DNA from: Thiomargarita sp.
GTDB taxonomy: Bacteria > Pseudomonadota > Gammaproteobacteria > Beggiatoales > Beggiatoaceae
Assembly (NCBI GenBank): GCA_020721025.1
Contig: DYNO01000166.1
Coordinates: forward strand, 1 to 7,223
Direction: 5' to 3'
Length of the DNA: 7,223 bases
Position numbers and translations under genes: made by a program. The notes under the pieces were generated by a model, which saw only the letters and a list, made by a program, of their open reading frames with translations, did not search any database and was not told the origin of the DNA. Within the stretch, counting starts at the first letter, position 1. Each line of letters begins with the position of its first letter. Shown one piece after another: positions 1 to 6,692 of the stretch.

Positions 1-164
1 AAAACAGGAATAACTTAATCCTCTCTGTTTAAAGATGTCAAATCGGTTCTATATCACATATTATTTAGACATCGCGTAAAATGTTCCATTAATGCGAGAA
101 AATAACAGATAATAATCAATTAAATTAATGAATTACTCCTAAAAAATACTGACTGCCATCAAAT
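1..164. other. AT-rich non-coding DNA downstream of sat
   Basis: This stretch follows the stop codon of the minus-strand sat gene. It is strongly AT-rich, has stops in all frames, and shows no protein or RNA gene that I recognise. On the minus strand, a weak 4-bp stem (GCCA/TGGC, overlapping the end of sat) lies several bases before a run of six T at about 141-146. This could be a poor intrinsic terminator, but the stem is too short to call one. Confidence 0.5.
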
Positions 165-1334
165 TTACAGACTGGCGTAATATTTGCATAACACGTCCAA
201 CACTTCGGCGCGGCTGAATTCGGCGGGGACAGTTTCATTGTGGGACAGTAATTCACGTAATTTCGTTCCTGACAACATCAAACGGTCTGCATCTTCATGT
301 GGGCAAGTCCGTTGAGAAGCCATTCCGCCGCACCGGTAACACCAAAAAGTCAGATCAATTTTCAGTGGTTTGATTTTTAGCGCATTTTCAGGAATTTCAT
401 CAAAAATTTTCTGTGCATCAAAAGAGCCATAATAATTCCCTACTCCGGCATGATCCCGCCCAACAATCAGGTGTGAACATCCATAATTTTGACGAAATAT
501 CGCATGTAGTAATGCTTCTCGCGGACCGGCATAACGCATGTCCAACGGATAGCCCGCTTGTACGACGGTATCTTTAACAAAATATTGTTGAATCAAGGCA
601 TTAATTGCTTGAGTGCGTACTTCCGCGGGAATATCGCCTGCCTTCAATTTCCCCAACAATGAATGTACCAGCACCCCATCACAGATTTCTATCGCGATTT
701 TAGCTAAATATTCATGGGAACGGTGCATCGGATTCCGGGTTTGAAATGCCGCAATGGTATGCCAACCTTTTTGTCTAAATAATTCACGAGTTTGCATCGG
801 AGTGAGGAATAAATCAGGATATTTGCGAGGAAAATCGCCTTGCGACAACACCTTCACTGTTCCTGCTAAATTGACCTCCCCTTGTTGCATCACCATCTGT
901 ACCCCCGGATGAGCAGGGTCTGTAGTTTTAAATACTTGTTGACACTCATATTTTTTGTCTATGGTGTATTTTTCGCTTAAGGTTAAAATCGCCATAATTT
1001 CGTGATCTTCCGGGTTGATCAACGCAACTTCATCGCCAATTTTTAACGCAGCCGCAGTCGCCGCAGTCGCCGACAATGTGATGGGGATAGCCCAGAAAAC
1101 TCCATTACTTAGCGTATAATTCTGGCACACACCCCGCCAATCTGCTTGGGTCATAAACCCCGTCAATGGCGTAAATCCTCCAATTCCCAACATAATCAGA
1201 TCGCCAATTTCCCGCGAAGTCATTGGTAATGTGGGTAAATTTACAGCATATTGTTTTGATTGAATTAATTCTGCACCCTGCAACAACAAAGGGTTTAATT
1301 GATCAGCACCATGAGGTTGAATTAAATCAGACAT
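165..1334 (-). CDS. sat: ATP sulfurylase (sulfate adenylyltransferase), Sat
   Basis: The 389-residue cytoplasmic enzyme interconverts ATP plus sulfate with adenylylsulfate (APS) plus pyrophosphate. In sulfur oxidisers it runs towards ATP after APS reductase. Seen: the substrate-loop motif QTRNPMHRSH (198-207), the second nucleotide motif GRDHAGVGNYYG (292-303), and LSGTKLRELL near the C-terminus. C332, C335, C344 and H346 form a CX2CX8CXH site, known to bind zinc in several bacterial Sat proteins. The length suits a stand-alone Sat without a fused APS kinase domain. The start is the ATG at 1332-1334, because GGAGG (1343-1347) lies 8 nt upstream and MSDLIQPHG resembles family N-termini. An upstream in-frame start at 1373 would add 13 unusual residues and skip this site. 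The gene stands alone here, with no aprBA visible. A two-copy 9-bp tandem repeat encodes an Ala/Thr run near residue 90. The family call is firm; the oxidative direction is inferred. Confidence 0.95.
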   Translation of the reverse strand: MSDLIQPHGADQLNPLLLQGAELIQSKQYAVNLPTLPMTSREIGDLIMLGIGGFTPLTGFMTQADWRGVCQNYTLSNGVFWAIPITLSATAATAAALKIGDEVALINPEDHEIMAILTLSEKYTIDKKYECQQVFKTTDPAHPGVQMVMQQGEVNLAGTVKVLSQGDFPRKYPDLFLTPMQTRELFRQKGWHTIAAFQTRNPMHRSHEYLAKIAIEICDGVLVHSLLGKLKAGDIPAEVRTQAINALIQQYFVKDTVVQAGYPLDMRYAGPREALLHAIFRQNYGCSHLIVGRDHAGVGNYYGSFDAQKIFDEIPENALKIKPLKIDLTFWCYRCGGMASQRTCPHEDADRLMLSGTKLRELLSHNETVPAEFSRAEVLDVLCKYYASL

Positions 1335-1613
1335 GCGACTATCCTCCACGATAAAAATACGATATTTAAGCAACGATATTACCAGTCAGTACGAAAACAA
1401 TTATTTTCTCATGAAGTTATGCAGGTGGCGTGAGGGACGCAAAAAATTGATGACATTGCAGCGAAAAATAATGGTTTGAAGAAAATTTGGTGGAATGGCA
1501 AACTAAAATGTTATGGAAAGTATCAGTAGAAATATTTTAAAATCAATAGATTGGAATTCTAAAAAAATTCTTGTGATGGTCATTGAAAAGTTACCTAAAA
1601 CACCGCCCCAAAT
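1335..1613. other. Intergenic region upstream of sat
   Basis: The DNA between sat (minus) and the transposase scrap (plus) is AT-rich and carries no credible ORF. The best sat promoter I can find on the minus strand is TTGTTT (1395-1400), a 16-bp spacer and TATCGT (1373-1378). It matches consensus at only 3/6 and 4/6 positions, so it is a weak candidate. A small A/T hairpin, GAATT/AATTC, spans 1554-1570. I could not find a convincing plus-strand promoter for the Nudix-ubiG unit here. Confidence 0.45.
1343..1347 (-). promoter_or_regulatory. Strong ribosome binding site deciding the sat start
   Basis: Minus-strand GGAGG lies 8 nt before the ATG at 1332-1334. It lies inside the alternative longer reading frame that would begin at 1373, so it argues that the shorter 389-residue protein is the one made. 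Confidence 0.8.
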
Positions 1614-1859
1614 TTGAACAACCATTCGTATCATTGTTATAATGATAACCTAGTTTCCGATTTCTCCATGAAGTGGAAGTTAAGTTCAAAACAGACCAAT
1701 CATTTTTTTGCTTCACTCTGCGGTTATGTCAAACTTGAACTCCTTAAGGAATCTACACAGCTTAACCACTTTGCTTTGCGTTCTAAACTCTACTTGAAGG
1801 CTATTCGCTCCGCTTTCGATGCCCTGCAACAATTTAAACATATTTCCTTTGCTGCGTAA
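1614..1859 (+). pseudogene. Transposase C-terminal fragment (DDE, IS4/IS701-like)
   Basis: This short frame starts at a TTG and encodes 81 residues. From about residue 25 onward it reads like the extreme C-terminus of a DDE transposase: QTNHFFASLCGYVKLE, then LNHFALRSKLYLKAIRSAF, ending in a short Ala-rich tail. In intact relatives (from memory, several hundred residues long) this tail follows the catalytic domain, which is absent here. The first 20 or so residues (MNNHSYHCYNDN...) do not look like the family and are probably not translated. There is no ribosome binding site and I could not find terminal inverted repeats. The simplest reading is a dead insertion-sequence remnant between sat and the Nudix gene. 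The family label IS4/IS701-like is tentative. Confidence 0.65.
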
Positions 1860-1911
1860 GCTGAGTTATTAACTAACTACCCCTTATTTTTGACCTTGAC
1901 AGAGAAAAATC

Positions 1912-2349
1912 ATGGATTGGACTCCCCATTTAACCGTCGCCGCGGTGATCGAATCAGAATCAAGTTTTTTACTGGTAGAAGAAAATGCCGATGGGATGAC
2001 GGTTTTTAATCAGCCCGCGGGACACTGGGACGAGGGTGAAACCTTGATAGATGCCGTCATTCGTGAAACGTTAGAAGAAACCGCATGGCATTTCATTCCA
2101 CAGGCAATCGTTGGGATTTACACCTATACTAGCGATATAAATAAGATTACCTACTTACGAATCTGTTTTTGTGGTACAGCAACCTCGCAAGATACTGATC
2201 GTCCCCTAGATACCGGCGTAGTGCGGGCGGTGTGGCTGCCTCGTGCTGAATTGCTCCACCAAAAATTGCGTAGTCCCATGGTATTACAATGTATTGATGA
2301 CTACCTCAGCGGTAAACGCTATCCCCTTTCCTTATTGACAACTATGTAA
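1912..2349 (+). CDS. nudJ: Nudix hydrolase, NudJ-type
   Basis: The 145-residue cytoplasmic hydrolase belongs to the Nudix superfamily, which cleaves nucleoside diphosphate-linked substrates using divalent metal. Seen: the Nudix box at residues 37-59, with G37, E43, R51, E52, E55 and E56 all in place. Position 58 is Ala rather than the consensus Gly. The start MDWTPHLTVAAVIE, the NQPAGHWDEGETL segment and the tail CIDDYLSGKRYPL fit NudJ proteins. In E. coli, NudJ acts on thiamine pyrophosphate-type and nucleoside di- and triphosphate substrates, but substrate cannot be read from the sequence. The ATG has a modest AGAG site (1901-1904) 7 nt upstream. In many gammaproteobacteria this gene precedes mnmA. 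Here it precedes ubiG with a 9-nt gap, so it is probably the first gene of an operon. Confidence 0.85.
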   Translation: MDWTPHLTVAAVIESESSFLLVEENADGMTVFNQPAGHWDEGETLIDAVIRETLEETAWHFIPQAIVGIYTYTSDINKITYLRICFCGTATSQDTDRPLDTGVVRAVWLPRAELLHQKLRSPMVLQCIDDYLSGKRYPLSLLTTM

Positions 2350-2358
2350 TAAAAGACC

Positions 2359-3063
2359 ATGAAAAATAATATCGATCACCAAGAAATCAACAAATTTACC
2401 GAACTTGCCGCGCGTTGGTGGGACAAGGACGGCGAATTCAAAACATTACATCATATTAATCCGCAACGTCTCGCCTATCTCTCGCAACGGGTTGGAAATC
2501 TAGCGGGCAAAACAGTGATAGATATCGGTTGTGGTGGTGGGATTCTGGCAGAAGCGATGGCATCGCAACGCGCGATTGTCACTGCGATAGACATGAGCGA
2601 AGCATCATTACAAGTCGCAAAATTACATCTGCATGAATCTGATGTGCAAGTCAATTATCAATTGAAAACCGCCGAACAAATCGCTACAGAACAGCCGGCT
2701 CAATTCGATGTAGTGACTTGTATGGAAATGTTGGAACATGTCCCCGATCCCAAATCCGTGATTCACGCCTGTCAACGGTTGGTTAAACCCAATGGACACG
2801 TCTTTTTTTCCACCTTGAATCGCACCTTGCGCGCCTATCTTTTGGCAGTGGTTGGGGCAGAGTATCTGCTTCATATTATTGCAAAAGGGACGCACGACTA
2901 CGCCAAATTTATTCGTCCGGCGGAATTGGCAACGTGGGCGCGAACGGCAGGTTTAGATGTCAAGCATTTGACCGGGTTGCATTATTCTCCCCTAACGCAC
3001 TCTGCCAGTTTAAATCAAGATATTTCAGTCAATTACCTAGTTCATACCCAAAAGGCGGCTTGA
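2359..3063 (+). CDS. ubiG: Ubiquinone biosynthesis O-methyltransferase UbiG
   Basis: UbiG performs both O-methylations of ubiquinone synthesis with S-adenosylmethionine: the polyprenyl catechol intermediate, then the final 3-demethylubiquinol step. It works at the inner face of the cytoplasmic membrane with the other Ubi proteins. The 234-residue length is normal. Seen: N-terminal FTELAARWWDKDGEFKTLHHINP (11-35 region), SAM motif I VIDIGCGGG (53-61), acidic D78 after strand 2, FDVVTCMEMLEHVPDP (116-131), and the UbiG signature STLNRTLRAYLLAVVGAEYL (151-170), which in E. coli UbiG lies in the membrane-contacting region. The ATG at 2359 has only a weak AAAAG site (2351-2355), and the gap from the Nudix stop is 9 nt, which suggests co-transcription and possibly coupled translation. 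The next gene starts one base after its stop. Confidence 0.95.
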   Translation: MKNNIDHQEINKFTELAARWWDKDGEFKTLHHINPQRLAYLSQRVGNLAGKTVIDIGCGGGILAEAMASQRAIVTAIDMSEASLQVAKLHLHESDVQVNYQLKTAEQIATEQPAQFDVVTCMEMLEHVPDPKSVIHACQRLVKPNGHVFFSTLNRTLRAYLLAVVGAEYLLHIIAKGTHDYAKFIRPAELATWARTAGLDVKHLTGLHYSPLTHSASLNQDISVNYLVHTQKAA

Positions 3064-3064
3064 C

Positions 3065-3727
3065 GTGGAACGTATTCCCGAACCTGAATTAATGTTGACC
3101 GTGGATCAAGTACAAGCCTACGCATCTGCGGATTTCAACGAACCTCACAGCATGTTTATCCGCCTGTTTCAACACTATTTTCCCGACGAAGTGGTCAATG
3201 GCATGGTGCTCGATTTAGGCTGTGGCGCGGCGGACATCAGTTGTCGTTTCGCGCACACTTTCCCGGATTGCTCAATTGATGGCGTGGACGCATCGGAGAA
3301 CATGTTGACTTATGGACGTAATTTAGTTGAAAAACAAGGACTCAGTGGACGAGTGCATCTGTTAAATGGCTATATTCCCAATTTAACTTTGCCGAGATTG
3401 CGTTACGATGTCGTGATTTCTAACTCCTTGTTGCACCATCTCTCCAATCCGTTGAGTTTATGGGAAACGATTAAACGTAGCGTCAAGCCCAGCGGTACGA
3501 TTTTTATCATGGATTTACTGCGTCCCGCCAGTCGTGAAGATGCACAATATTTGGTGACCAAGCACGCAAAACAAGAGCCTGAGATTTTGCAGCGTGATTT
3601 TTTTAACTCCCTACTCGCCGCTTATACTGTGACTGAAATCGAAGCCCAATTGCAACGGATAGGATTGTATTACTTGGAAATTTATGAAGTCAGTGATCGA
3701 CATTGGGTGGCAGTAGGTCGATTGTGA
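3065..3727 (+). CDS. Uncharacterised class I SAM-dependent methyltransferase
   Basis: The 220-residue protein has a complete Rossmann methyltransferase core. Motif I is VLDLGCGAADIS (48-59), D75 sits at the end of strand 2, DVVISNSLLHHL (115-126) follows, and IFIMDLLRPAS (146-156) is strand 5. The N-terminal ERIPEPELM and the C-terminal RDFFNSLLAAYT and VSDRH are distinctive and suggest a conserved stand-alone family. I recognise such proteins only as generic methyltransferases, with no known substrate. The start is a GTG one base after the ubiG stop, with AAGGCGG (3052-3058) inside the end of ubiG serving as ribosome binding site, so translation is probably coupled to ubiG. A role in quinone or lipid methylation is possible from position alone and is speculative. 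There is no signal peptide or membrane segment, so it is a cytoplasmic protein. Confidence 0.85.
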   Translation: MERIPEPELMLTVDQVQAYASADFNEPHSMFIRLFQHYFPDEVVNGMVLDLGCGAADISCRFAHTFPDCSIDGVDASENMLTYGRNLVEKQGLSGRVHLLNGYIPNLTLPRLRYDVVISNSLLHHLSNPLSLWETIKRSVKPSGTIFIMDLLRPASREDAQYLVTKHAKQEPEILQRDFFNSLLAAYTVTEIEAQLQRIGLYYLEIYEVSDRHWVAVGRL

Positions 3728-3787
3728 GAGAATTTGGCGGGAGTTGCGTCATGCGCTAGATGTTACAGGAAAACGGGTTATTTATTT

Positions 3788-3822
3788 CAAACCTGTCAAG
3801 TTTCTGAAACCTGACAGGTTTG
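3788..3822. repeat. Tandem palindromic repeat between convergent genes
   Basis: Two 15-bp near-palindromes lie 18 bp apart: AAACCTGTCAAGTTT (3789-3803, one mismatch) and AAACCTGACAGGTTT (3807-3821, perfect around a central A). As a whole they also form an 11-bp perfect inverted repeat, CAAACCTGTCA (3788-3798) with TGACAGGTTTG (3812-3822), and the 13-nt loop contains GTTTC/GAAAC. It lies between the stops of two convergent genes, so it could act as a two-way transcription terminator. No T-run follows on either strand, so it is not a classic intrinsic terminator. A dispersed REP/MITE-like repeat is the alternative. Confidence 0.7.
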
Positions 3823-3846
3823 AATCACTGCACTTTGAATTGAAAA

Positions 3847-6480
3847 CTACTTAGGAGTATCCCGTTCTTGCACGGAAACTTCAGGTAAACGCAGCCCCGG
3901 TGGAAAAATAGCCCATTGTCTTGCTGAAACGGATGGCAGAACGTTAATCATCGAAATGGTTAAAGCCGCGACATAAGGAATGGATTGAATCAGTAAAATC
4001 GCTGACCAAATTATCACTTCCATATCCATCATGCCGTAACGAAAAGTCACCGCTGCCACGCACAACCACAGTAAAAATAAAATTTGCGTTTCTTCCCATG
4101 CCATCAAGATGCCTTGCATCAATGCCGGTCGATGTTCACATTTGGGAGTGCGTAAAAATGGTTGTTTATCACTGGAGAGACCCTTCCAAATTCCCAACGC
4201 AATTGCATGAGTCAAACTCATTCCCGCAATCGCTGCCCCAATTTTCTGTCGCCAAGTACATTGAACTCGCACATAATACAGCGACAGAGAATGAACAATT
4301 TTGAATCCAAAGAGCCCCAATACCGGCAATAAAAATGCAGCTAGAGGAAATTCAAAATAATGCGGTTGCCACAAAATCCCCAGCGTCCAAACCACCGCCG
4401 CCACTGTGAAAGCCAGATGCAACGCGTCCGCAAACCAAGGCAGCCAACCAAATAGGAAATGAAACCGCTGTCCCCATGTAAAATCTTGATCTTTCATGTC
4501 AATCAGCCAATGTCCGCGATGCCGTAAAATTTGCACCGCGCCATAGACCCAGCGAAACCGTTGCTTCTTGTAGCCGGTAAATGAGTCAGGGACTAAACCT
4601 CGCCCAAACACATGGTTGACATAGACCGATTGATAACCCGCCTTCATCAAGCGCATTCCCAATTCCGCATCTTCACAAATCGTCCATTCGCCCCACGCGC
4701 CCACTTCTTCCAACGCTTGTCGCCGAATCAACGTCATCGTACCGTGTTGAATAATGGCATCTCGTTCATTGCGTTGCACCATGCCAATTTCAAAAAAGCC
4801 CTTGTATTCCCAATTGCACATTTCTTTGAAAGTATCGCCTTCCCAACCGCGATTGTCTTGGGGCCCCTGCACAAATCCCACTTCTGGCTGTGCAAAATAA
4901 GGCACGGTGGCTTTTAACCAATCAGGATCAACCACATAATCGCTGTCAATCACACCGACCACTTGCACATCGGGATGAGCTTGACGCAATGCGAAATTGA
5001 GCGCGCCCGCTTTAAAGCCCGGATACTTAGGTAAATGGAAAAATTGGAAACGACTGCCTAATTTTTCGCAATGCACTTGCACCGGCACCCACAGCGCGGC
5101 ATCGGCAGTATTGTTATCCACCACCAAAACTTCATAATCAGGATAATCCAAACGCGCCAACGCATTCAACGTTTCAATCACCATGTCGGGCGGTTCATTG
5201 CAGATGGCTAAATGTAGTGACACTTTGGGCAATTGGTCGCTGGGCGCGTTTTGAATCGGGGGAAAATACCGCCGCCACTGTTTCGTCCACAACATTTCAG
5301 TGAGTTCAAAGCCGTTGATCAGCACCACCATCAACAATGCAATTTGGGCGGGAAGCAACACTGCCCATGTAATTTGGCTGGCAAAGGTCAAATCCGTTGC
5401 CCATGGAATAAAAATCATCCACGTAAACAAGGACGCAGTGAGTTGCAGCAACACCGCAAAAAAGAGTAAACCACGCAACCGAATATGCCGCCAGTAGCCC
5501 AAAAACAGCAACATGGGCAAAAATCCTAATACCGTCGCAACGACGGCTTCCACACGCCACAATTCGACTTCGGTGATATCTCCCGTCATGGAAAATTTTG
5601 CCTGCCGCTGCACATCGAAAACTCCCCAGTGCATTCCGACCACACCTTCCGAATGATTTTTCCAATTCTGATCAAAGGCTTCCATGATAAAATAATCCAG
5701 TTTTTTCTCTTGCGCGAGATTCAAAAATGTCCGAACAAATTGCGCTTGATTCACCTGTGTGGCACTGGCTTTACCGAAACGATGTCCCGCGCTGGGCCAC
5801 CCTATTTCAGCAATCAGAATTTTTTTATCGGGAAAAGCTTTTTGTACCATTTCATAATGTTCTAACGACCACGCCATTGCATCCTTCGCTGCCACCCCTT
5901 CCCAATACGGCAAAACGTGAATCGCAATATAATCCACTTCTTTCGCCAACTCAGGATGTTTTATCCAAATGTGCCAAGGTTCAGCGGTACCGACCGGCAC
6001 ATCAGTATAAGCGCGCACCAGACGCAAATACTTAGTCAATTCCGCCACCGATAAATCATCACGCAAAATCGCTTCATTGCCTACAATCACTCGGTCAATA
6101 TTATTGTATTTCCGAACATTTTGGACGAGATTGTAGATTTCTAACTCATTTTTCTCCCGATCTTTGTCTAACCACGCGCCCGCAGTCACCCGTAAACCAT
6201 ACTGATTAGCAATAGCGGGGATTAATTCCAAACCATCTGCCGAAGAATAAGTACGCACACTTTTGACACATCCTTGTAATAATTCCAAATCCTTCGTTAA
6301 ATCTTGCGCGGAAGGATATTTTTTTTCAAACGGGTCTTGCCCATCTTGATACGGACTAAACGACACGCCATTGATGACACCCGCCCACGGCGGAGCAGTT
6401 TCCTTGGGATTGAAATACGCCCACAGTGACCAATTCGCTACAACAATTGCAAGTAAAATCACAACGCTTGTTTTACGCAT
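3847..6480 (-). CDS. ndvB: NdvB-like bifunctional GH17-GT2 beta-1,3-glucan synthase
   Basis: The 877-residue inner-membrane protein joins two enzymes. The N-terminus has one membrane anchor (about 5-23) and then a periplasmic GH17 domain (about 34-300), with likely acid/base E136 in VIVGNEA and nucleophile E225 in ILIAEIGWPS. GH17 domains in this fusion type are known to cut and rejoin beta-1,3-glucans. Three membrane segments (about 311-330, 336-361, 369-391) lead to a cytoplasmic family 2 glycosyltransferase: D455 (VVDNN), D512/D514 (DSD), ED at 603-604 and QRFRW (640-644). These are the full processive-synthase set. About four more membrane segments follow (673-700, 709-735, 796-815, 820-847). 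This matches NdvB of Pseudomonas, which makes periplasmic beta-1,3-glucans linked to biofilm antibiotic tolerance. UDP-glucose is the expected donor. No PilZ domain is visible. The ATG at 6478-6480 has a weak, distant AAAGG (6498-6502). The symbol is by architecture; the product (cyclic or linear) is inferred. Confidence 0.88.
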   Translation of the reverse strand: MRKTSVVILLAIVVANWSLWAYFNPKETAPPWAGVINGVSFSPYQDGQDPFEKKYPSAQDLTKDLELLQGCVKSVRTYSSADGLELIPAIANQYGLRVTAGAWLDKDREKNELEIYNLVQNVRKYNNIDRVIVGNEAILRDDLSVAELTKYLRLVRAYTDVPVGTAEPWHIWIKHPELAKEVDYIAIHVLPYWEGVAAKDAMAWSLEHYEMVQKAFPDKKILIAEIGWPSAGHRFGKASATQVNQAQFVRTFLNLAQEKKLDYFIMEAFDQNWKNHSEGVVGMHWGVFDVQRQAKFSMTGDITEVELWRVEAVVATVLGFLPMLLFLGYWRHIRLRGLLFFAVLLQLTASLFTWMIFIPWATDLTFASQITWAVLLPAQIALLMVVLINGFELTEMLWTKQWRRYFPPIQNAPSDQLPKVSLHLAICNEPPDMVIETLNALARLDYPDYEVLVVDNNTADAALWVPVQVHCEKLGSRFQFFHLPKYPGFKAGALNFALRQAHPDVQVVGVIDSDYVVDPDWLKATVPYFAQPEVGFVQGPQDNRGWEGDTFKEMCNWEYKGFFEIGMVQRNERDAIIQHGTMTLIRRQALEEVGAWGEWTICEDAELGMRLMKAGYQSVYVNHVFGRGLVPDSFTGYKKQRFRWVYGAVQILRHRGHWLIDMKDQDFTWGQRFHFLFGWLPWFADALHLAFTVAAVVWTLGILWQPHYFEFPLAAFLLPVLGLFGFKIVHSLSLYYVRVQCTWRQKIGAAIAGMSLTHAIALGIWKGLSSDKQPFLRTPKCEHRPALMQGILMAWEETQILFLLWLCVAAVTFRYGMMDMEVIIWSAILLIQSIPYVAALTISMINVLPSVSARQWAIFPPGLRLPEVSVQERDTPK

Positions 6481-6512
6481 AAATAAAATAGAATCAACCT
6501 TTACCGACCGCG

Positions 6513-6549
6513 CACAGCCCCGTGACTGTGATAAGTCAGCTACTTGGGG
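6513..6549 (-). promoter_or_regulatory. Alternative hairpins in the 5' leader of the NdvB-like gene
   Basis: Read as minus-strand RNA, two exclusive folds are possible shortly before the start codon. Fold A pairs CACAG (6530-6526) with CTGTG (6517-6513). Fold B pairs TGACT (6538-6534) with AGTCA (6527-6523) and CCCC (6549-6546) with GGGG (6521-6518). They share bases 6526-6527, and fold B also uses the G-run in the loop of fold A. The stems are short, so this is a candidate regulatory structure only. I recognise no known riboswitch core such as that of the c-di-GMP-I class. Confidence 0.3.
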
Positions 6550-6663
6550 TGGAAGGGAAAAACAACGGGAAATAAACGACGATAGTCATAAATTTTTACT
6601 GAGATTTAAAGACAAACGAATGACTTCGGATCCAAAGCCACTCACTGAATGAAATTTTCGCAT

Positions 6664-6692
6664 ATTTTAAAGGATATATTCATTTTTGTCAA
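6664..6692 (-). promoter_or_regulatory. Sigma-70 promoter for the NdvB-like gene
   Basis: On the minus strand a perfect -35 TTGACA (6687-6692) is followed by a 17-bp spacer and -10 TAAAAT (6664-6669, 5/6). Transcription should start near 6657, giving a leader of about 177 nt before the ATG at 6480. This is the best promoter in the window and points to the GH17-GT2 gene, with no other gene between. Confidence 0.75.

Noticed and set aside
141..186. Hairpin plus T-run downstream of sat as an intrinsic terminator
   Set aside because: The stem is only about 4 bp, overlaps coding sequence and is separated from the T-run by roughly 8 nt.
1896..1901. Perfect TTGACA just upstream of the Nudix start
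   Set aside because: A matching -10 would fall inside the coding region around 1919 and no TATAAT-like sequence is there, so it cannot drive this gene.
2623..2895. 90-codon minus-strand frame opposite ubiG
   Set aside because: It is antisense to clear UbiG motifs and has no supporting start signal.
5306..5665. 119-codon minus-strand frame inside the GH17-GT2 gene
   Set aside because: It is an out-of-frame shadow of a gene whose catalytic motifs are intact in the main frame.
6481..6657. c-di-GMP riboswitch in the leader of the glucan synthase
   Set aside because: It would suit biofilm control, but none of the conserved core elements of the class I aptamer can be seen.
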